A DNA stretch of 64,000 nt, taken from assembly GCF_019744875.1 (NCBI RefSeq), contig NZ_JAIETU010000002.1, positions 992,001-1,056,000 of the forward strand. The letters are read 5' to 3'. The DNA comes from Hyphomicrobium sp. (GTDB taxonomy: Bacteria > Pseudomonadota > Alphaproteobacteria > Rhizobiales > Hyphomicrobiaceae). The notes beneath the pieces were generated by a model. That model did not search any database. It was not told the DNA's origin and saw only the letters and a list, made by a program, of their open reading frames with translations. The position numbers were made by a program, and so were the translations under genes. Within the stretch, counting starts at the first letter, position 1, and every line of letters starts with the position of its first letter. Below, piece by piece: positions 48,281-57,947 of this stretch.

Positions 48281-50215
48281 ATGGAAAACGTGCAGAAACT
48301 ACAAGCCTCGCCCATGGATGATGGGCGTTATCGGCTGCTCGTCGAGTCCGTGTTCGACTACGCCATCTATATGCTTGACCCGGACGGTTATGTATCGAGC
48401 TGGAACAACGGCGCGCGCCGCTTCAAGGGTTACGAAGCGTCGGAGATCGTGGGACGACATTTCTCCACATTCTATCCCGAGGAGGACCGGCGGGCCGGCA
48501 TGCCGGCCCGCGCGCTGGAAATCGCGCGCCGCGAGGGAAAGTTCGAGGGCGAAGGCTGGCGGGTCCGCAAGGATGGCGAGCGGTTCTGGGCGCATGTCGT
48601 CATCGACCCCATTCTAACGCCGACCGGGGGAGTGATCGGCTACGCCAAGGTGACGCGCGACCTGTCGGAGCGGCGAGAGGCGGCCGCCGAGCTGAGCCGC
48701 AGCGAGGAGCAGTTCCGCCTGCTCGTGCAGAGCGTGACCGACTACGCGATCTACATGCTCGATGAAAACGGCAACGTCTCCAACTGGAACGCCGGCGCCG
48801 AGCGCATCAAGGGCTATTCCGCATCGGAAATCGTCGGGCGCCACTTCAGCGTTTTCTATACGCCGGAAGACGTGGCGGCGGGCGGGCCCCAGCGCTCGCT
48901 CGACACGGCCGCGCGCGAAGGGCGTTTTGAGAAAGAAGGCTTGCGCGTTCGAAAGGACGGCAGCCAATTCTGGGCCAACGTCGTCATCGACCCGATCCGG
49001 AGCGAAGCGGGCGATATCATCGGGTACGCAAAAATCACGCGCGACATCACGGAGCGCCGTAAGGCGCAGGAATCGCTGGATCGCACGCGCGAAGAACTCA
49101 TGCAGGCCCAGAAGATGGAAGCCATCGGGCGGCTGACCGGAGGCGTCGCGCATGATTTCAACAACCTGTTGATGGCCATCACCGGAAGCCTCTCGATCCT
49201 CGAGAAGCGCCTGCCGCCCGATCCGCGGCTGCAGCCTTTCATTCAGAATGCCATGCTTGGCGCGCAACGCGGCATCACGCTGACGCAGCGCATGCTGGCC
49301 TTCGCGCGCCGACAGGAGCTCGAACCCAAGCCCACCGACCTCATTAAGCTCGTGCACGGCGTGCTTGAAATGATCCAGCACGCGTTGGGGCCGACGATCT
49401 CGATCAAAACGAGATTTCCATCCGCCCCGCAGTTGGCCCTCGTCGATCCCAACCAGCTCGAGCTCGCGCTCTTGAACCTCGCGGTAAACTCTCGTGACGC
49501 GATGCCGGAGGGAGGCGCGCTGACCTTTGAGATCCAGTCCAAGTCGATCACCGGCGAGGCCAACCTGCCGCCGGGCGATTACGTCTGCCTCGCCGTGCGG
49601 GACACGGGAGAGGGCATGAGTGAAGATACGATGGCCCGCGCCACCGAGCCGTTCTTCACCACGAAAGGCGTGGGCAAGGGGACGGGCCTCGGCCTCTCGA
49701 TGGTTCGCGGCATGGTCGACCAACTGGGCGGCAAGCTGGTTTTGAAAAGCCAGCCTGGGACCGGGGCAACCGTCGAACTGTGGTTTCCAACGGCAGCCGG
49801 GATGAGCGTGTCCGAGCGCCAGGACGCGGCGCCCGCTCCCGCGACGCAAAAGCAGGGCCTCGTGGTGCTGGCGGTCGACGACGATCGACTGGTTCTGATG
49901 AACACGACGGCCATGATCGAAGAGCTCGGACACACACCGGTCACCGCGACTTCCGCGAAAGACGCGCTGGCCATACTGGCGACGGACGTGCCTGTGGACG
50001 TTGTCATCACGGACCACGCCATGCCCTCCATGACGGGGCTTGAGCTGGCGCGGATCCTCGCCACGGAGCGGCCTCACCTTCCCGTCATCATCGCCACGGG
50101 CTACGCGGATTTCTCCGATCAGGGGAGCGTTGGCCTGCTGCGGCTGCAAAAACCCTTCGATCTCGAAGACCTACAAGGCGCGCTCGCCAATCCCGTCCCG
50201 GCGGCAGCGACCTGA
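48281..50215 (+). CDS. Hybrid sensor histidine kinase with two PAS domains and a receiver
   Basis: A 644-residue soluble kinase. Two PAS/PAC units (~15-135 and ~143-262) are clearly duplicates, each with DYAIYMLD, ASEIVGRHFS and a WRVRKDG/LRVRKDG-to-VVIDPI stretch. A histidine-phosphoacceptor helix follows (His291 in GGVAHDFNNLL), then an ATPase domain with GKGTGLGLSMVRGMV, and a receiver with phosphoacceptor Asp578 (VITDHAMPSM) and Lys624. There is no membrane helix, so it senses an internal signal such as redox or a ligand. No partner regulator is adjacent. Confidence 0.93.
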   Translation: MENVQKLQASPMDDGRYRLLVESVFDYAIYMLDPDGYVSSWNNGARRFKGYEASEIVGRHFSTFYPEEDRRAGMPARALEIARREGKFEGEGWRVRKDGERFWAHVVIDPILTPTGGVIGYAKVTRDLSERREAAAELSRSEEQFRLLVQSVTDYAIYMLDENGNVSNWNAGAERIKGYSASEIVGRHFSVFYTPEDVAAGGPQRSLDTAAREGRFEKEGLRVRKDGSQFWANVVIDPIRSEAGDIIGYAKITRDITERRKAQESLDRTREELMQAQKMEAIGRLTGGVAHDFNNLLMAITGSLSILEKRLPPDPRLQPFIQNAMLGAQRGITLTQRMLAFARRQELEPKPTDLIKLVHGVLEMIQHALGPTISIKTRFPSAPQLALVDPNQLELALLNLAVNSRDAMPEGGALTFEIQSKSITGEANLPPGDYVCLAVRDTGEGMSEDTMARATEPFFTTKGVGKGTGLGLSMVRGMVDQLGGKLVLKSQPGTGATVELWFPTAAGMSVSERQDAAPAPATQKQGLVVLAVDDDRLVLMNTTAMIEELGHTPVTATSAKDALAILATDVPVDVVITDHAMPSMTGLELARILATERPHLPVIIATGYADFSDQGSVGLLRLQKPFDLEDLQGALANPVPAAAT

Positions 50216-50324
50216 TATCGTCCCGGCGCAGTGGACGCGGGGCCGAGACTCGTTCCAACATGGCGCCAGCGGGTTGGCCGCAACCGACTGCGCGCGGCCG
50301 GCTTAAAGGGCGCGGGGGCTCTCC

Positions 50325-52787
50325 ATGCGAGAGAAGGAGCTGCGCATTGCGCTCGTGTGCTTCGGCGGCGTTTCGCTCGCTGTCTACATGCATGGGATCA
50401 GCAAGGAAATCCTGAAGCTGGTGCGCGCGTCCTCAGCGTTGCACAACATTTCCGACCGGCGCGCGCGCGCCTCCGCAACCCTCCCCGAGAACACGCGGCT
50501 TCCCGCCTCTGAGACCGACACCGAGCGGATCTACTTCGAGTTGCTGCGCGAAATCGGCCGCGACCTCGATCTGCGCGTGATCGTGGACATCATCGCGGGG
50601 GCGTCGGCGGGCGGCATCAACGGCACGATGCTGGCGCGCGCGCTGAGCCACGACCTTCCCATCGACGGCCTGCGCGATCTCTGGCTCGACAACGCCGACG
50701 TCAACGTTCTGCTGGCGCGGGAAGCGCGCGCCGGGCGCTGGAGCAAGGTAGCGCTGAGGCCGTTCTTCTGGGGTGCTGCGGCCTCCGGCGCGATCCCCTC
50801 GATCAAGGACGCCGAGGTGCGGCGCAACCTCTCGCTCTTCATGCGGTCGCGCTGGTTCAAGCCGCCGCTCGACGGGCCGGGCATGTCGGGGCTGATGTTC
50901 GACGCGATCGTCGCCATGGGCGAGCCCACGAAGCGCAGCGCGCTGCTGCCCTCAGGACAGCGGCTCGACCTGTTCGTCACGCTCACCGACTACTATGGCC
51001 AGCTTCATCTGGTGCAGATCCACGACCCGCCGCTCATCCACGAGCGCGAGCATCGCCACGTGCTGCATTTCGGCTTCCGGCGCAGCCAGGGCGGCACGGT
51101 GGAAAGCGATTTCGATCTCGCCAACGCGCCCGCCCTCGCCTTTGCCGCGCGCGCCACGTCGTCGTTTCCGGGCGTGTTTCCGCCGGCGCAGATCGCCGAG
51201 ATGGACCATCTGATGCGCGACCGCGGCGTCGCATGGCCAACGCGGCAGGAGTTTCTGGAGAAGAATTTTCCGCGCTATCTCGATGCCAATCTCGACCCAA
51301 CGTATGCGAGTTTCATCGACGGCAGCGTGCTCAACAATCGCCCGTTTCGCGAGGCGATTGCGGCCATCCACGGGCGGCCCGCCTACCGGCAGGCGGAACG
51401 GCGGCTGGTCTACATCGAGCCCAATCCCTCGATGCCGGCGACCCGGGAGCGGCTCGGCGTGCCCGGCTTTTTCTCGACCATTCGCGGCGCGATCTCGGAT
51501 CTTCCGCGCGCGCAGCCTGTGACGGACGATCTCGGCTGGGTGATCGGCTTCAACGACCGGATGCGGGAATTGCGCGGCATCATCGAAGGCGCGCGCCCGC
51601 AGGTGACGCGCTACGTCAACCGCATCGTGCCGGCCGAACTCGACTGGTCGAATGCCACGGCGCAGATCAGCGTCTGGCGCGAGCAGATGAACGCGCAGGT
51701 GGCGCGCGAGGCGGGCTTTGCCTACGAGGGCTACGTGCGCCTGAAGCTCGCGTCCATCCTGCGGTTCGTCAGCCGCACGATCAGCGCCATGCTCGGCGTC
51801 GCGCCCGGCTCACCGATGGCGAACGCCGTTGCCGCCACCATCGACGCGTGGGCGGCGCAAAGCGGCATCGTCTACGAGACCACGGACGCGCAGAGCCTGC
51901 ACGGGGAAGGCTCGTCCGCCGCGCCGCTCAAGCCCTGGGCGGACTTCCTGCTCAAGTTCGATCTCGACTACCGCAAGCGGCGGCTCAACTTTCTGATCGA
52001 AGGACAGAACGGTCTCTATCAGCGCCAAGCCGAGGGCGGGTATGCGGGGCTGGAGGCGGCAACCGTCAATCATCTCAAGCGGGATTTCTATGCGTGCCTC
52101 GATACGCTGCGAAAGCGGCAGGACTGGCGGCGCTTCAGCATCGAGACGCACGCGCTGGTATCGGAGATCTTTCCCGCTCCACCCTCGCCGTCGGATGCGC
52201 GCAACCTGCAGGCCTCGGCCGGAATTTTCGTCGCGAGCCATCACGAGCAGCTTTCGGCGCTGATCGACCGGCTTGCGGACGAGATCAACCTCACCACCAG
52301 CACGCGCGACGTCGACCTGCTGCTCGCCGCGATGGACACCAGCGAATGGCCGCACGAGGCGCGCCGCGAAGTGCTCGTCAACTACCTGGGCTTTCCCTAC
52401 TGGGACCTGCTGACGTTTCCGGTCTCGATGACGCGCGAGCCGGGCGAGTTTCGCGAGATCCTGGTGGACCGTATCAGCCCGCTCGACGCGCGCACGCTCT
52501 CGAGCCTGCCTGGCGCTGCGCTCAAGGGCACGGGGTTCGCCAACTTCGCGGGGTTTCTATCGCGCGGCTATCGCGAGAACGATTATCTGCTGGGGCGGCT
52601 GCATGCGATCGACCGGCTCATCGACATCATCTGCGATGCGGCCGAGATCAGCCTGACATCGGACCGGATCGACATTCCGGCCTTCAAGAAGAAGGCCTTT
52701 GCCGCGGTGCTGGACCGCGAGGAGGCGCACCTGACGGCGTGCACGCCGCTCATCCAGGCGGTGCGCACGCTGGTTCGCGCGCTCTGA
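50325..52787 (+). CDS. Large patatin-like phospholipase
   Basis: An 820-residue protein of the long patatin-related type. The hydrolase dyad is Ser94 in the nucleophile elbow (AGASAGGING) and Asp332 (FIDGSVLNNRPF). The oxyanion hole is near LVCFGGVSLAVYMHGISKE. The C-terminal half is helical and of unknown fold (DUF3376-like). It should hydrolyse lipid acyl esters. No signal peptide, so cytosolic or membrane-associated. It lies 110 bp downstream of the kinase on the same strand. Confidence 0.88.
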   Translation: MREKELRIALVCFGGVSLAVYMHGISKEILKLVRASSALHNISDRRARASATLPENTRLPASETDTERIYFELLREIGRDLDLRVIVDIIAGASAGGINGTMLARALSHDLPIDGLRDLWLDNADVNVLLAREARAGRWSKVALRPFFWGAAASGAIPSIKDAEVRRNLSLFMRSRWFKPPLDGPGMSGLMFDAIVAMGEPTKRSALLPSGQRLDLFVTLTDYYGQLHLVQIHDPPLIHEREHRHVLHFGFRRSQGGTVESDFDLANAPALAFAARATSSFPGVFPPAQIAEMDHLMRDRGVAWPTRQEFLEKNFPRYLDANLDPTYASFIDGSVLNNRPFREAIAAIHGRPAYRQAERRLVYIEPNPSMPATRERLGVPGFFSTIRGAISDLPRAQPVTDDLGWVIGFNDRMRELRGIIEGARPQVTRYVNRIVPAELDWSNATAQISVWREQMNAQVAREAGFAYEGYVRLKLASILRFVSRTISAMLGVAPGSPMANAVAATIDAWAAQSGIVYETTDAQSLHGEGSSAAPLKPWADFLLKFDLDYRKRRLNFLIEGQNGLYQRQAEGGYAGLEAATVNHLKRDFYACLDTLRKRQDWRRFSIETHALVSEIFPAPPSPSDARNLQASAGIFVASHHEQLSALIDRLADEINLTTSTRDVDLLLAAMDTSEWPHEARREVLVNYLGFPYWDLLTFPVSMTREPGEFREILVDRISPLDARTLSSLPGAALKGTGFANFAGFLSRGYRENDYLLGRLHAIDRLIDIICDAAEISLTSDRIDIPAFKKKAFAAVLDREEAHLTACTPLIQAVRTLVRAL

Positions 52788-52804
52788 ATTCGAAGATTGG
52801 CGGA

Positions 52805-52909
52805 CCTTCAAAGAAGGTGGCCCGCCCAAAGACTTTGAACAACACGGGGAGTGTCGCCTTTGGGCGGGAGGCACGTCGCGGCACCAGCGGTCAGTCCGGT
52901 GCCGCGACG
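52805..52909. other. Nested inverted-repeat element between convergent genes
   Basis: Three successive structures fill this stretch: CCTTC-AAA-GAAGG (52805-52817); an 11-bp stem CCCGCCCAAAG (52821-52831) with CTTTGGGCGGG (52858-52868) that encloses ACAC-GGGGA-GTGT (52842-52854); and a perfect 12-bp stem CGTCGCGGCACC (52874-52885) with GGTGCCGCGACG (52898-52909). It lies between the patatin gene and glnII. No T-run follows, so a simple terminator does not explain all of it. Confidence 0.65.
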
Positions 52910-52929
52910 AACAGTGGGCGTGCGGGGGC

Positions 52930-53970
52930 TTAAGCAGCCGCGGCGATGGAGCCCGTGAGCGGAACCGAGGCGATCGTCTTCAGGATCTGCGAAGCGATCT
53001 GGTAGGGGTCGCCCTGCGAGTTCGGGCGGCGATCCTCGAGGTAGCCCTTGTAGCCGTTGTTGACGAAGCTGTGCGGAACGCGGATCGATGCGCCGCGGTC
53101 GGCGACGCCGTAGCTGAACTTGTTCCACGGAGCCGTCTCATGCTTCCCGGTGAGGCGCATGTGGTTGTCGGGGCCGTAGACCGCGATGTGGTCCTGCAGG
53201 TTCTTGTCGAAGGCGGCCATCAGCGCCTCGAAGTAGGCCTTGCCGCCGACCGTGCGCATGTACTCAGTCGAGAAGTTGGCGTGCATGCCCGAGCCGTTCC
53301 AGTCGGTGTCGCCGAGCGGCTTGCAGTGATACTCGATGTCGATGCCGTACTTCTCGGTCAGGCGCTGCAGCAGGTAGCGCGCGATCCACATCTCGTCGGC
53401 GGCCTTCTTGGAGCCCTTGCCGAAGATCTGGAATTCCCACTGGCCCTTCGCCACTTCGGCGTTGATGCCTTCGTGGTTGATGCCGGCGGCGAGGCAAAGA
53501 TCGAGATGCTCCTCGACGATCTGGCGGGCGAGCGAGCCGACATTCTTGTAGCCGACGCCGGTGTAGTACGGGCCCTGCGGAGCCGGGTAGCCGGCAACGG
53601 GGAAGCCGTAGGGGCGGCCGTTCTCGTACAGGAAGTATTCCTGCTCGAAGCCGAACCAGGCGCCGGAGTCGTCGAGAATGGTCGCGCGGTTGTTCGTGGC
53701 ATGCGGCGTGACGCCATCCGGCATCATGACTTCGCACATGACGAGCACGCCGTTGGTGCGCGCCGCGTCCGGGTAGACCGCGACGGGCTTCAGCACACAA
53801 TCCGAGTTGTGGCCCTCGGCCTGCATGGTCGAGCTGCCGTCGAAGCCCCAGAGGGGAAGATCCGAGAGCTCAGGGAAGGCGCTGTATTCCTTGATCTGCG
53901 TCTTGCCGCGAAGGTTCGGCACGGGCGAATAGCCGTCGAGCCAGATGTATTCGAGCTTGTACTTCGTCAT
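52930..53970 (-). CDS. glnII: Glutamine synthetase, type II (eukaryote-like)
   Basis: A 346-residue GSII that makes glutamine from glutamate, ammonia and ATP. It has LEYIWLDGYSPVPNLRGKT, LPLWGFDGSSTMQAEG, WFGFEQEYFLYE, and metal/ATP-site segments GQWEFQIFG and DWNGSGMHANFST. GSII is typical of Rhizobiales and streptomycetes, and is a decamer or octamer not controlled by adenylylation, so control is normally transcriptional through NtrC. No clear NtrC or sigma-54 site could be identified upstream. A DUF2735 gene is divergent from it. Confidence 0.97.
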   Translation of the reverse strand: MTKYKLEYIWLDGYSPVPNLRGKTQIKEYSAFPELSDLPLWGFDGSSTMQAEGHNSDCVLKPVAVYPDAARTNGVLVMCEVMMPDGVTPHATNNRATILDDSGAWFGFEQEYFLYENGRPYGFPVAGYPAPQGPYYTGVGYKNVGSLARQIVEEHLDLCLAAGINHEGINAEVAKGQWEFQIFGKGSKKAADEMWIARYLLQRLTEKYGIDIEYHCKPLGDTDWNGSGMHANFSTEYMRTVGGKAYFEALMAAFDKNLQDHIAVYGPDNHMRLTGKHETAPWNKFSYGVADRGASIRVPHSFVNNGYKGYLEDRRPNSQGDPYQIASQILKTIASVPLTGSIAAAA

Positions 53971-54391
53971 AGGCAGCTCCCAGTTGGATCAAGAGTTCGA
54001 TGCCTCGCCACCGACGGCTGAGGCTCACGTGCGTGGCGGCTGGATGGTGGTCCGCTTAGCGGCTGCGCGGGGGCCTCTGCTCTGCGCCGAGGCGGCGAGG
54101 TTCCGTCCGCAAACCGCTCTGTTTCATCCGGCCACTGTGTTCCCCGAAGGAAGAAGCGTTGTCCGGCAGAGAACAAAACACCTGCCGAGCGTGTTTCATG
54201 ATCAGAGAGAAGGCAGAAAGACAAACTCGCCTTCACAAAAATGCTACTCAAACACGCAGAAACAATCATGCACAAAGTTTAGGCAATTGCTGATTTTTTG
54301 CGGGCAAACTGGTCGAACTTCATGCAAACTACGGCATATCGACGCTCATTTATTCGCGCGTCATCAGACCGTTCGAAATGAGAGGCTGACG
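53971..54391. other. Divergent intergenic region glnII-DUF2735
   Basis: A 421-bp region, locally A+T-rich at 54220-54320. It probably holds both promoters. A CGGCAG...CTGCCG dyad with a 12-bp spacer lies near 54162-54185. No gene seen. Confidence 0.5.
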
Positions 54392-54604
54392 ATGACTTCG
54401 AATTCTCTGCGGACTACAGCCAAGATCTATCAATTCCCGACTGGCGGGCGCGCATCGCGGCCAATCGAGCCCCACCTCGGCCTGCCGAAGGCCGACCGTC
54501 CCGCCGCCGCACCCGACGCGCGCGCGGCCAAAATCGTCTACGGCGCCGGCTGGTATCACGACGAGGCGATCCAGGACGCGGAAGACCAGGCCCGGAAGCA
54601 CTAA
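54392..54604 (+). CDS. DUF2735 protein
   Basis: A 70-residue protein with the family hallmark TAKIYQFPTGGRAS near the N-terminus and VYGAGWYHDEAIQDAEDQ near the C-terminus. DUF2735 genes are typically found divergent from glnII in Rhizobiales, as here, which points to a link with nitrogen metabolism. Function unknown. Start has AGAGG upstream. Confidence 0.88.
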   Translation: MTSNSLRTTAKIYQFPTGGRASRPIEPHLGLPKADRPAAAPDARAAKIVYGAGWYHDEAIQDAEDQARKH

Positions 54605-54684
54605 GCGGGATTTTCTCGTTTCAATGATTGGAGCGCGGCCTCTCCCTTGATGAGGAGCGACGGGCTCACGATGGCTCCGGTGGC

Positions 54685-55656
54685 TCAGACGCCGAAAATC
54701 GACCAGCCCATCCGCTTCGTCAGCGCTTCGAGCGCGACGCGACCGAGATGTGAGTTTCCTGCAGCGTCCAATCCCGGCGACCAGACCGCGATCGACGCCT
54801 TGCCCGGTGCGATGGCCAGGATGCCGCCGCCGACGCCGCTTTTGCCCGGCAAGCCCACGCGATACGCGAACTCTCCCGACCCGTCGTAGTGGCCGCAGGT
54901 CAGCATGATTGCGTTGATGCGGCGTGCGCGCTCCGGCGTGACCACCGACATGCCGGTCGCCGGATTGCGCCCGAGGTGTGCCAGGAAGCGCCCGGCCGCC
55001 GCCAACTGCCGACAGGTCATGGATATTGCGCAGTGGTGGAAGTAGACGCCGAGCGTGAAGTCGACCGGGTTTTCCAGGACGCCGAAGGACTTCATGTAGT
55101 TGGCGAGGGCCGCATTGCGGAACCCAGTCCGCTGCTCGGACGCGGCCACGGCGTTGTCGATCGTGATTGTCGTGTCGTCGGCCAGGAACTGCATGAAGCG
55201 CAGGATCTCGCCCAGCGCCTCGCGCGGCTGATGGCCCGAGAGGATGAGATCCGTCACGGCGATGGCGCCGGCATTGATGAAGGGATTGCGCGGGATACCG
55301 CACTCGCGCTCGAGCTGGACGATGGAGTTGAACGGGCTACCGGACGGCTCGCGTCCGACGCGCCGCCACAGCCGGTCTCCGGCCTTGCCGAGAGCGAGCG
55401 TCAGGGTGAACACCTTGGAAATGCTCTGGATCGAAAACGGGACATCGCTGTCGCCGCCTGCCGCGACGTTGCCGTCGGCATCGATCACGACCATGCCGAA
55501 CGCCCCGGCGTCGACGCGCGCCAGCTCCGGAATGTAGGTCGCAACCTCACCCCGATCGGTGCGCTTGCGCATCTCTTCGGCGATCTCCTCGACGACGGCG
55601 TTCAGGTTCGGGGCATCGCGGGCAGGGACGTCGCGGTCGGGCACAGTGTGGCTCAT
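54685..55656 (-). CDS. glsA: Glutaminase (GlsA family)
   Basis: A 323-residue beta-lactamase-fold glutaminase that hydrolyses glutamine to glutamate and ammonia. It has the catalytic Ser-Lys in [24 protein letters not shown] and [13 protein letters not shown]. Start at 55656 gives [10 protein letters not shown]. An in-frame start 48 bp upstream is possible but adds a Cys-rich stretch. Close to glnII, so glutamine synthesis and hydrolysis genes share one neighbourhood. Confidence 0.93.
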   Translation of the reverse strand: MSHTVPDRDVPARDAPNLNAVVEEIAEEMRKRTDRGEVATYIPELARVDAGAFGMVVIDADGNVAAGGDSDVPFSIQSISKVFTLTLALGKAGDRLWRRVGREPSGSPFNSIVQLERECGIPRNPFINAGAIAVTDLILSGHQPREALGEILRFMQFLADDTTITIDNAVAASEQRTGFRNAALANYMKSFGVLENPVDFTLGVYFHHCAISMTCRQLAAAGRFLAHLGRNPATGMSVVTPERARRINAIMLTCGHYDGSGEFAYRVGLPGKSGVGGGILAIAPGKASIAVWSPGLDAAGNSHLGRVALEALTKRMGWSIFGV

Positions 55657-55844
55657 CGTGTCGGAGTGCAGTTCGCAAGCTCGTTCGACGGCGCAAGGAC
55701 ACATGCGCCCTGACCGCCAAACCGGTGAAGTCTAACGGTGGCCCTGCGACCATTGCAATGCAGTGTAACGCAACGCGGCGAGAAGACCCGCAGAGACGAC
55801 GCACTGAAGCGACCCGGACAGCAGTCTGATGGTCCGCGTGGGGG

Positions 55845-56057
55845 CTATCCGTTGCGGCGTTTTCTGGCCCAATAGATCGCGAACACCGCGATCCAGAACA
55901 GCAACGCGGCGACGTCCATCAACGTGGAGAGCTCGCGTAGGCCGCGGTGCCAGGGCTGATCCGGCGGGCCGACGAACGTCAATATGCTCGCGACTGCGCC
56001 GATCGCCAGGCACAAGCCTACGCCAACCCAAGCAATCCTGATCGCGCGTCGCGTCAT
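55845..56057 (-). CDS. Small two-helix membrane protein
   Basis: A 70-residue protein starting at 56057, with hydrophobic helices at ~7-29 and ~47-63 and a basic end (YWARKRRNG). GGGGGCG lies upstream of the ATG. No family recognised. Confidence 0.5.
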   Translation of the reverse strand: MTRRAIRIAWVGVGLCLAIGAVASILTFVGPPDQPWHRGLRELSTLMDVAALLFWIAVFAIYWARKRRNG

Positions 56058-56408
56058 CTGTTCGCCCCCGCCCTCGCGGGCCTGTCGCGCTCCAGTGTAG
56101 CACAACGGGGTGCGCGACGGAATTTCCTGCGCGAGGCCGCCCACCGCTTCCTGGTCCGTGCGTTCACCGGGTGGCCTTCCGGCGGCACCCGTCACGCTCA
56201 TGCTCGCGTCCGCATTTTGCGGCTCAGGCGCGCGCGCGGAAAGTTCAGCTAACTTCCGGAATTCCGCATTGGGAGCAAATTCACTCCCGATAGCCGAAGT
56301 CCCCGCCACGCGACGGGCCCGCGCCTCAGTTTCGCCCGGACAGATCCCGACACACGTTCCGACGCTCATCCGAGTTCGAACGCACATCCGAGCACACGAG
56401 GTTCTTCC

Positions 56409-57809
56409 ATGTCCGATATCATGTATTCCGCCGGTCGCGTGGCGCGCTCGCCTGCGTTCAAGTTCTTCCTGATCTCATTCCAGATCCTGCTGCTGCTCAT
56501 TCCGCTGCTGATCGTGTCCGGCCTCGTGTCCGAACGTGAAGGGCGCTCGCGCGAGGTCGAGCGGGACGTGGCGCGCACCTGGGGCGGGGCGCAGCAGCTC
56601 ACGGGACCGTTCATCGTCGTGCCGTACATGGTGCGGATCGAAACCAAGGACGGCGACAAGCTGATCGCGCAGACGCAAGAACGGCGCGCCGTGTTTCTGC
56701 CCGAGGACCTGACGATCTCCGGCACAGGCGCTTCGAAGGTGCTGCATCGCTCGATTTTCGACATCAATGTCTATACGGCCTCGCTCGCGGTCTCGGGGCG
56801 TTTCGCGGCGCCCGACATGAACGAGATCGACCCGAATGCCATCTCCGTGCGCTGGCGCGACGCCACGCTGGTGCTCGCGCTCAGCGACGTCGCCGGATTG
56901 AAGGAAGCGGCCACCGTGACCATCAACGGGCGCGAGGCCATTCCCTTCGCGCCCAGCCTCGGCGTGCCCGGCACGTACACGAGCGGCATGCACGCCAAGC
57001 TTTCCGGCGCACCGTCCGCGATCGAAGGCGACACGGCCCTCAAAGACTTTTCGTTCCAGGCCAACCTTGTCTTCACGGGATCGGGAACGATGACGATCGC
57101 ACCCGCCGCTCGCGAGACACGTTTCGAGCTGACATCCGACTGGGCGCATCCGAGCTTCATGGGCGCTTTCCTGCCGGTCGACCGCACGGTGAGCGAGAAA
57201 GGCTTCTCGGCCAAGTGGCGCGTGCCGCATCTGGCGCGCAGCGTGCCGCAGGCCTGGATGCTCGCCGATGGCGGCTTCGAGCGCTTCTCGCAACACCAGT
57301 TCGGCGTGGCATTCTATCAGCCGCTCGATTTCTACGGGCTCGTCACGCGCGCGCTCAAGTACGGCATCCTGTTCCTGGCGGTGGGCTTCATGGGCGTGTT
57401 CATGCTCGAGCTCCTGTCCGGCAAGCGCGTGCATTCGGTGCAGTATCTGTTTGTCGGCTTGGCGATGGTGTTCTTCTACGTGCTGCTGCTGTCTCTGGCC
57501 GAACACATCGGCTTTACGCCCGCCTACATCGCCGCCTCGGTTGCAACCGGCGGCATGCTCTCGACCTATGTCAGCCGCGCACTGGAAAGCGCGCGCAGCG
57601 GCCTGATCATGGCCGCGCTGTTCGCGCTCCTCTACGGCTTCCTCTATCTCATCCTGCAACTCGAGGATTATGCGCTGCTCGCCGGCGCCGGCCTCGGCTT
57701 CGTGGCGCTGACGGTGGTGATGTTCGCGACCCTCCGAATCGATTGGTCGGGCCTCGGCGCGACTTCGATTCGCGGGCCTGCGGGCGATGTGCGCCCTGGC
57801 GGCGCGTGA
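56409..57809 (+). CDS. creD: CreD-like inner-membrane protein
   Basis: A 466-residue protein matching CreD in layout: N-terminal helix (FFLISFQILLLLIPLLIVSGL), a large periplasmic domain with SEREGRSREVERDVARTWGG, and five C-terminal helices (YGILFLAVGFMGVFMLELL onward). CreD is controlled by CreBC in enterobacteria and linked to envelope stress and beta-lactam response. No creBC genes are adjacent. Confidence 0.9.
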   Translation: MSDIMYSAGRVARSPAFKFFLISFQILLLLIPLLIVSGLVSEREGRSREVERDVARTWGGAQQLTGPFIVVPYMVRIETKDGDKLIAQTQERRAVFLPEDLTISGTGASKVLHRSIFDINVYTASLAVSGRFAAPDMNEIDPNAISVRWRDATLVLALSDVAGLKEAATVTINGREAIPFAPSLGVPGTYTSGMHAKLSGAPSAIEGDTALKDFSFQANLVFTGSGTMTIAPAARETRFELTSDWAHPSFMGAFLPVDRTVSEKGFSAKWRVPHLARSVPQAWMLADGGFERFSQHQFGVAFYQPLDFYGLVTRALKYGILFLAVGFMGVFMLELLSGKRVHSVQYLFVGLAMVFFYVLLLSLAEHIGFTPAYIAASVATGGMLSTYVSRALESARSGLIMAALFALLYGFLYLILQLEDYALLAGAGLGFVALTVVMFATLRIDWSGLGATSIRGPAGDVRPGGA

Positions 57810-57947
57810 CCGGCAATCGTGCTAGAGACAGCTTGCTGGCAACGCGCGATTCGCAATCGTCGGAAGGCGAAAGCACCTAGCCTGCAATTTCCAAGATCGG
57901 AGCATCGGCGTGCCGCCAGCTTGGAGACGACGCAGGGGAGACTTGAA

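Noticed and set aside
54310-54327. Sigma-54-like sequence (TGG...TGC) before the DUF2735 gene
   Set aside because: The distance between the GG and GC elements is one base too long and the flanking consensus bases do not match.
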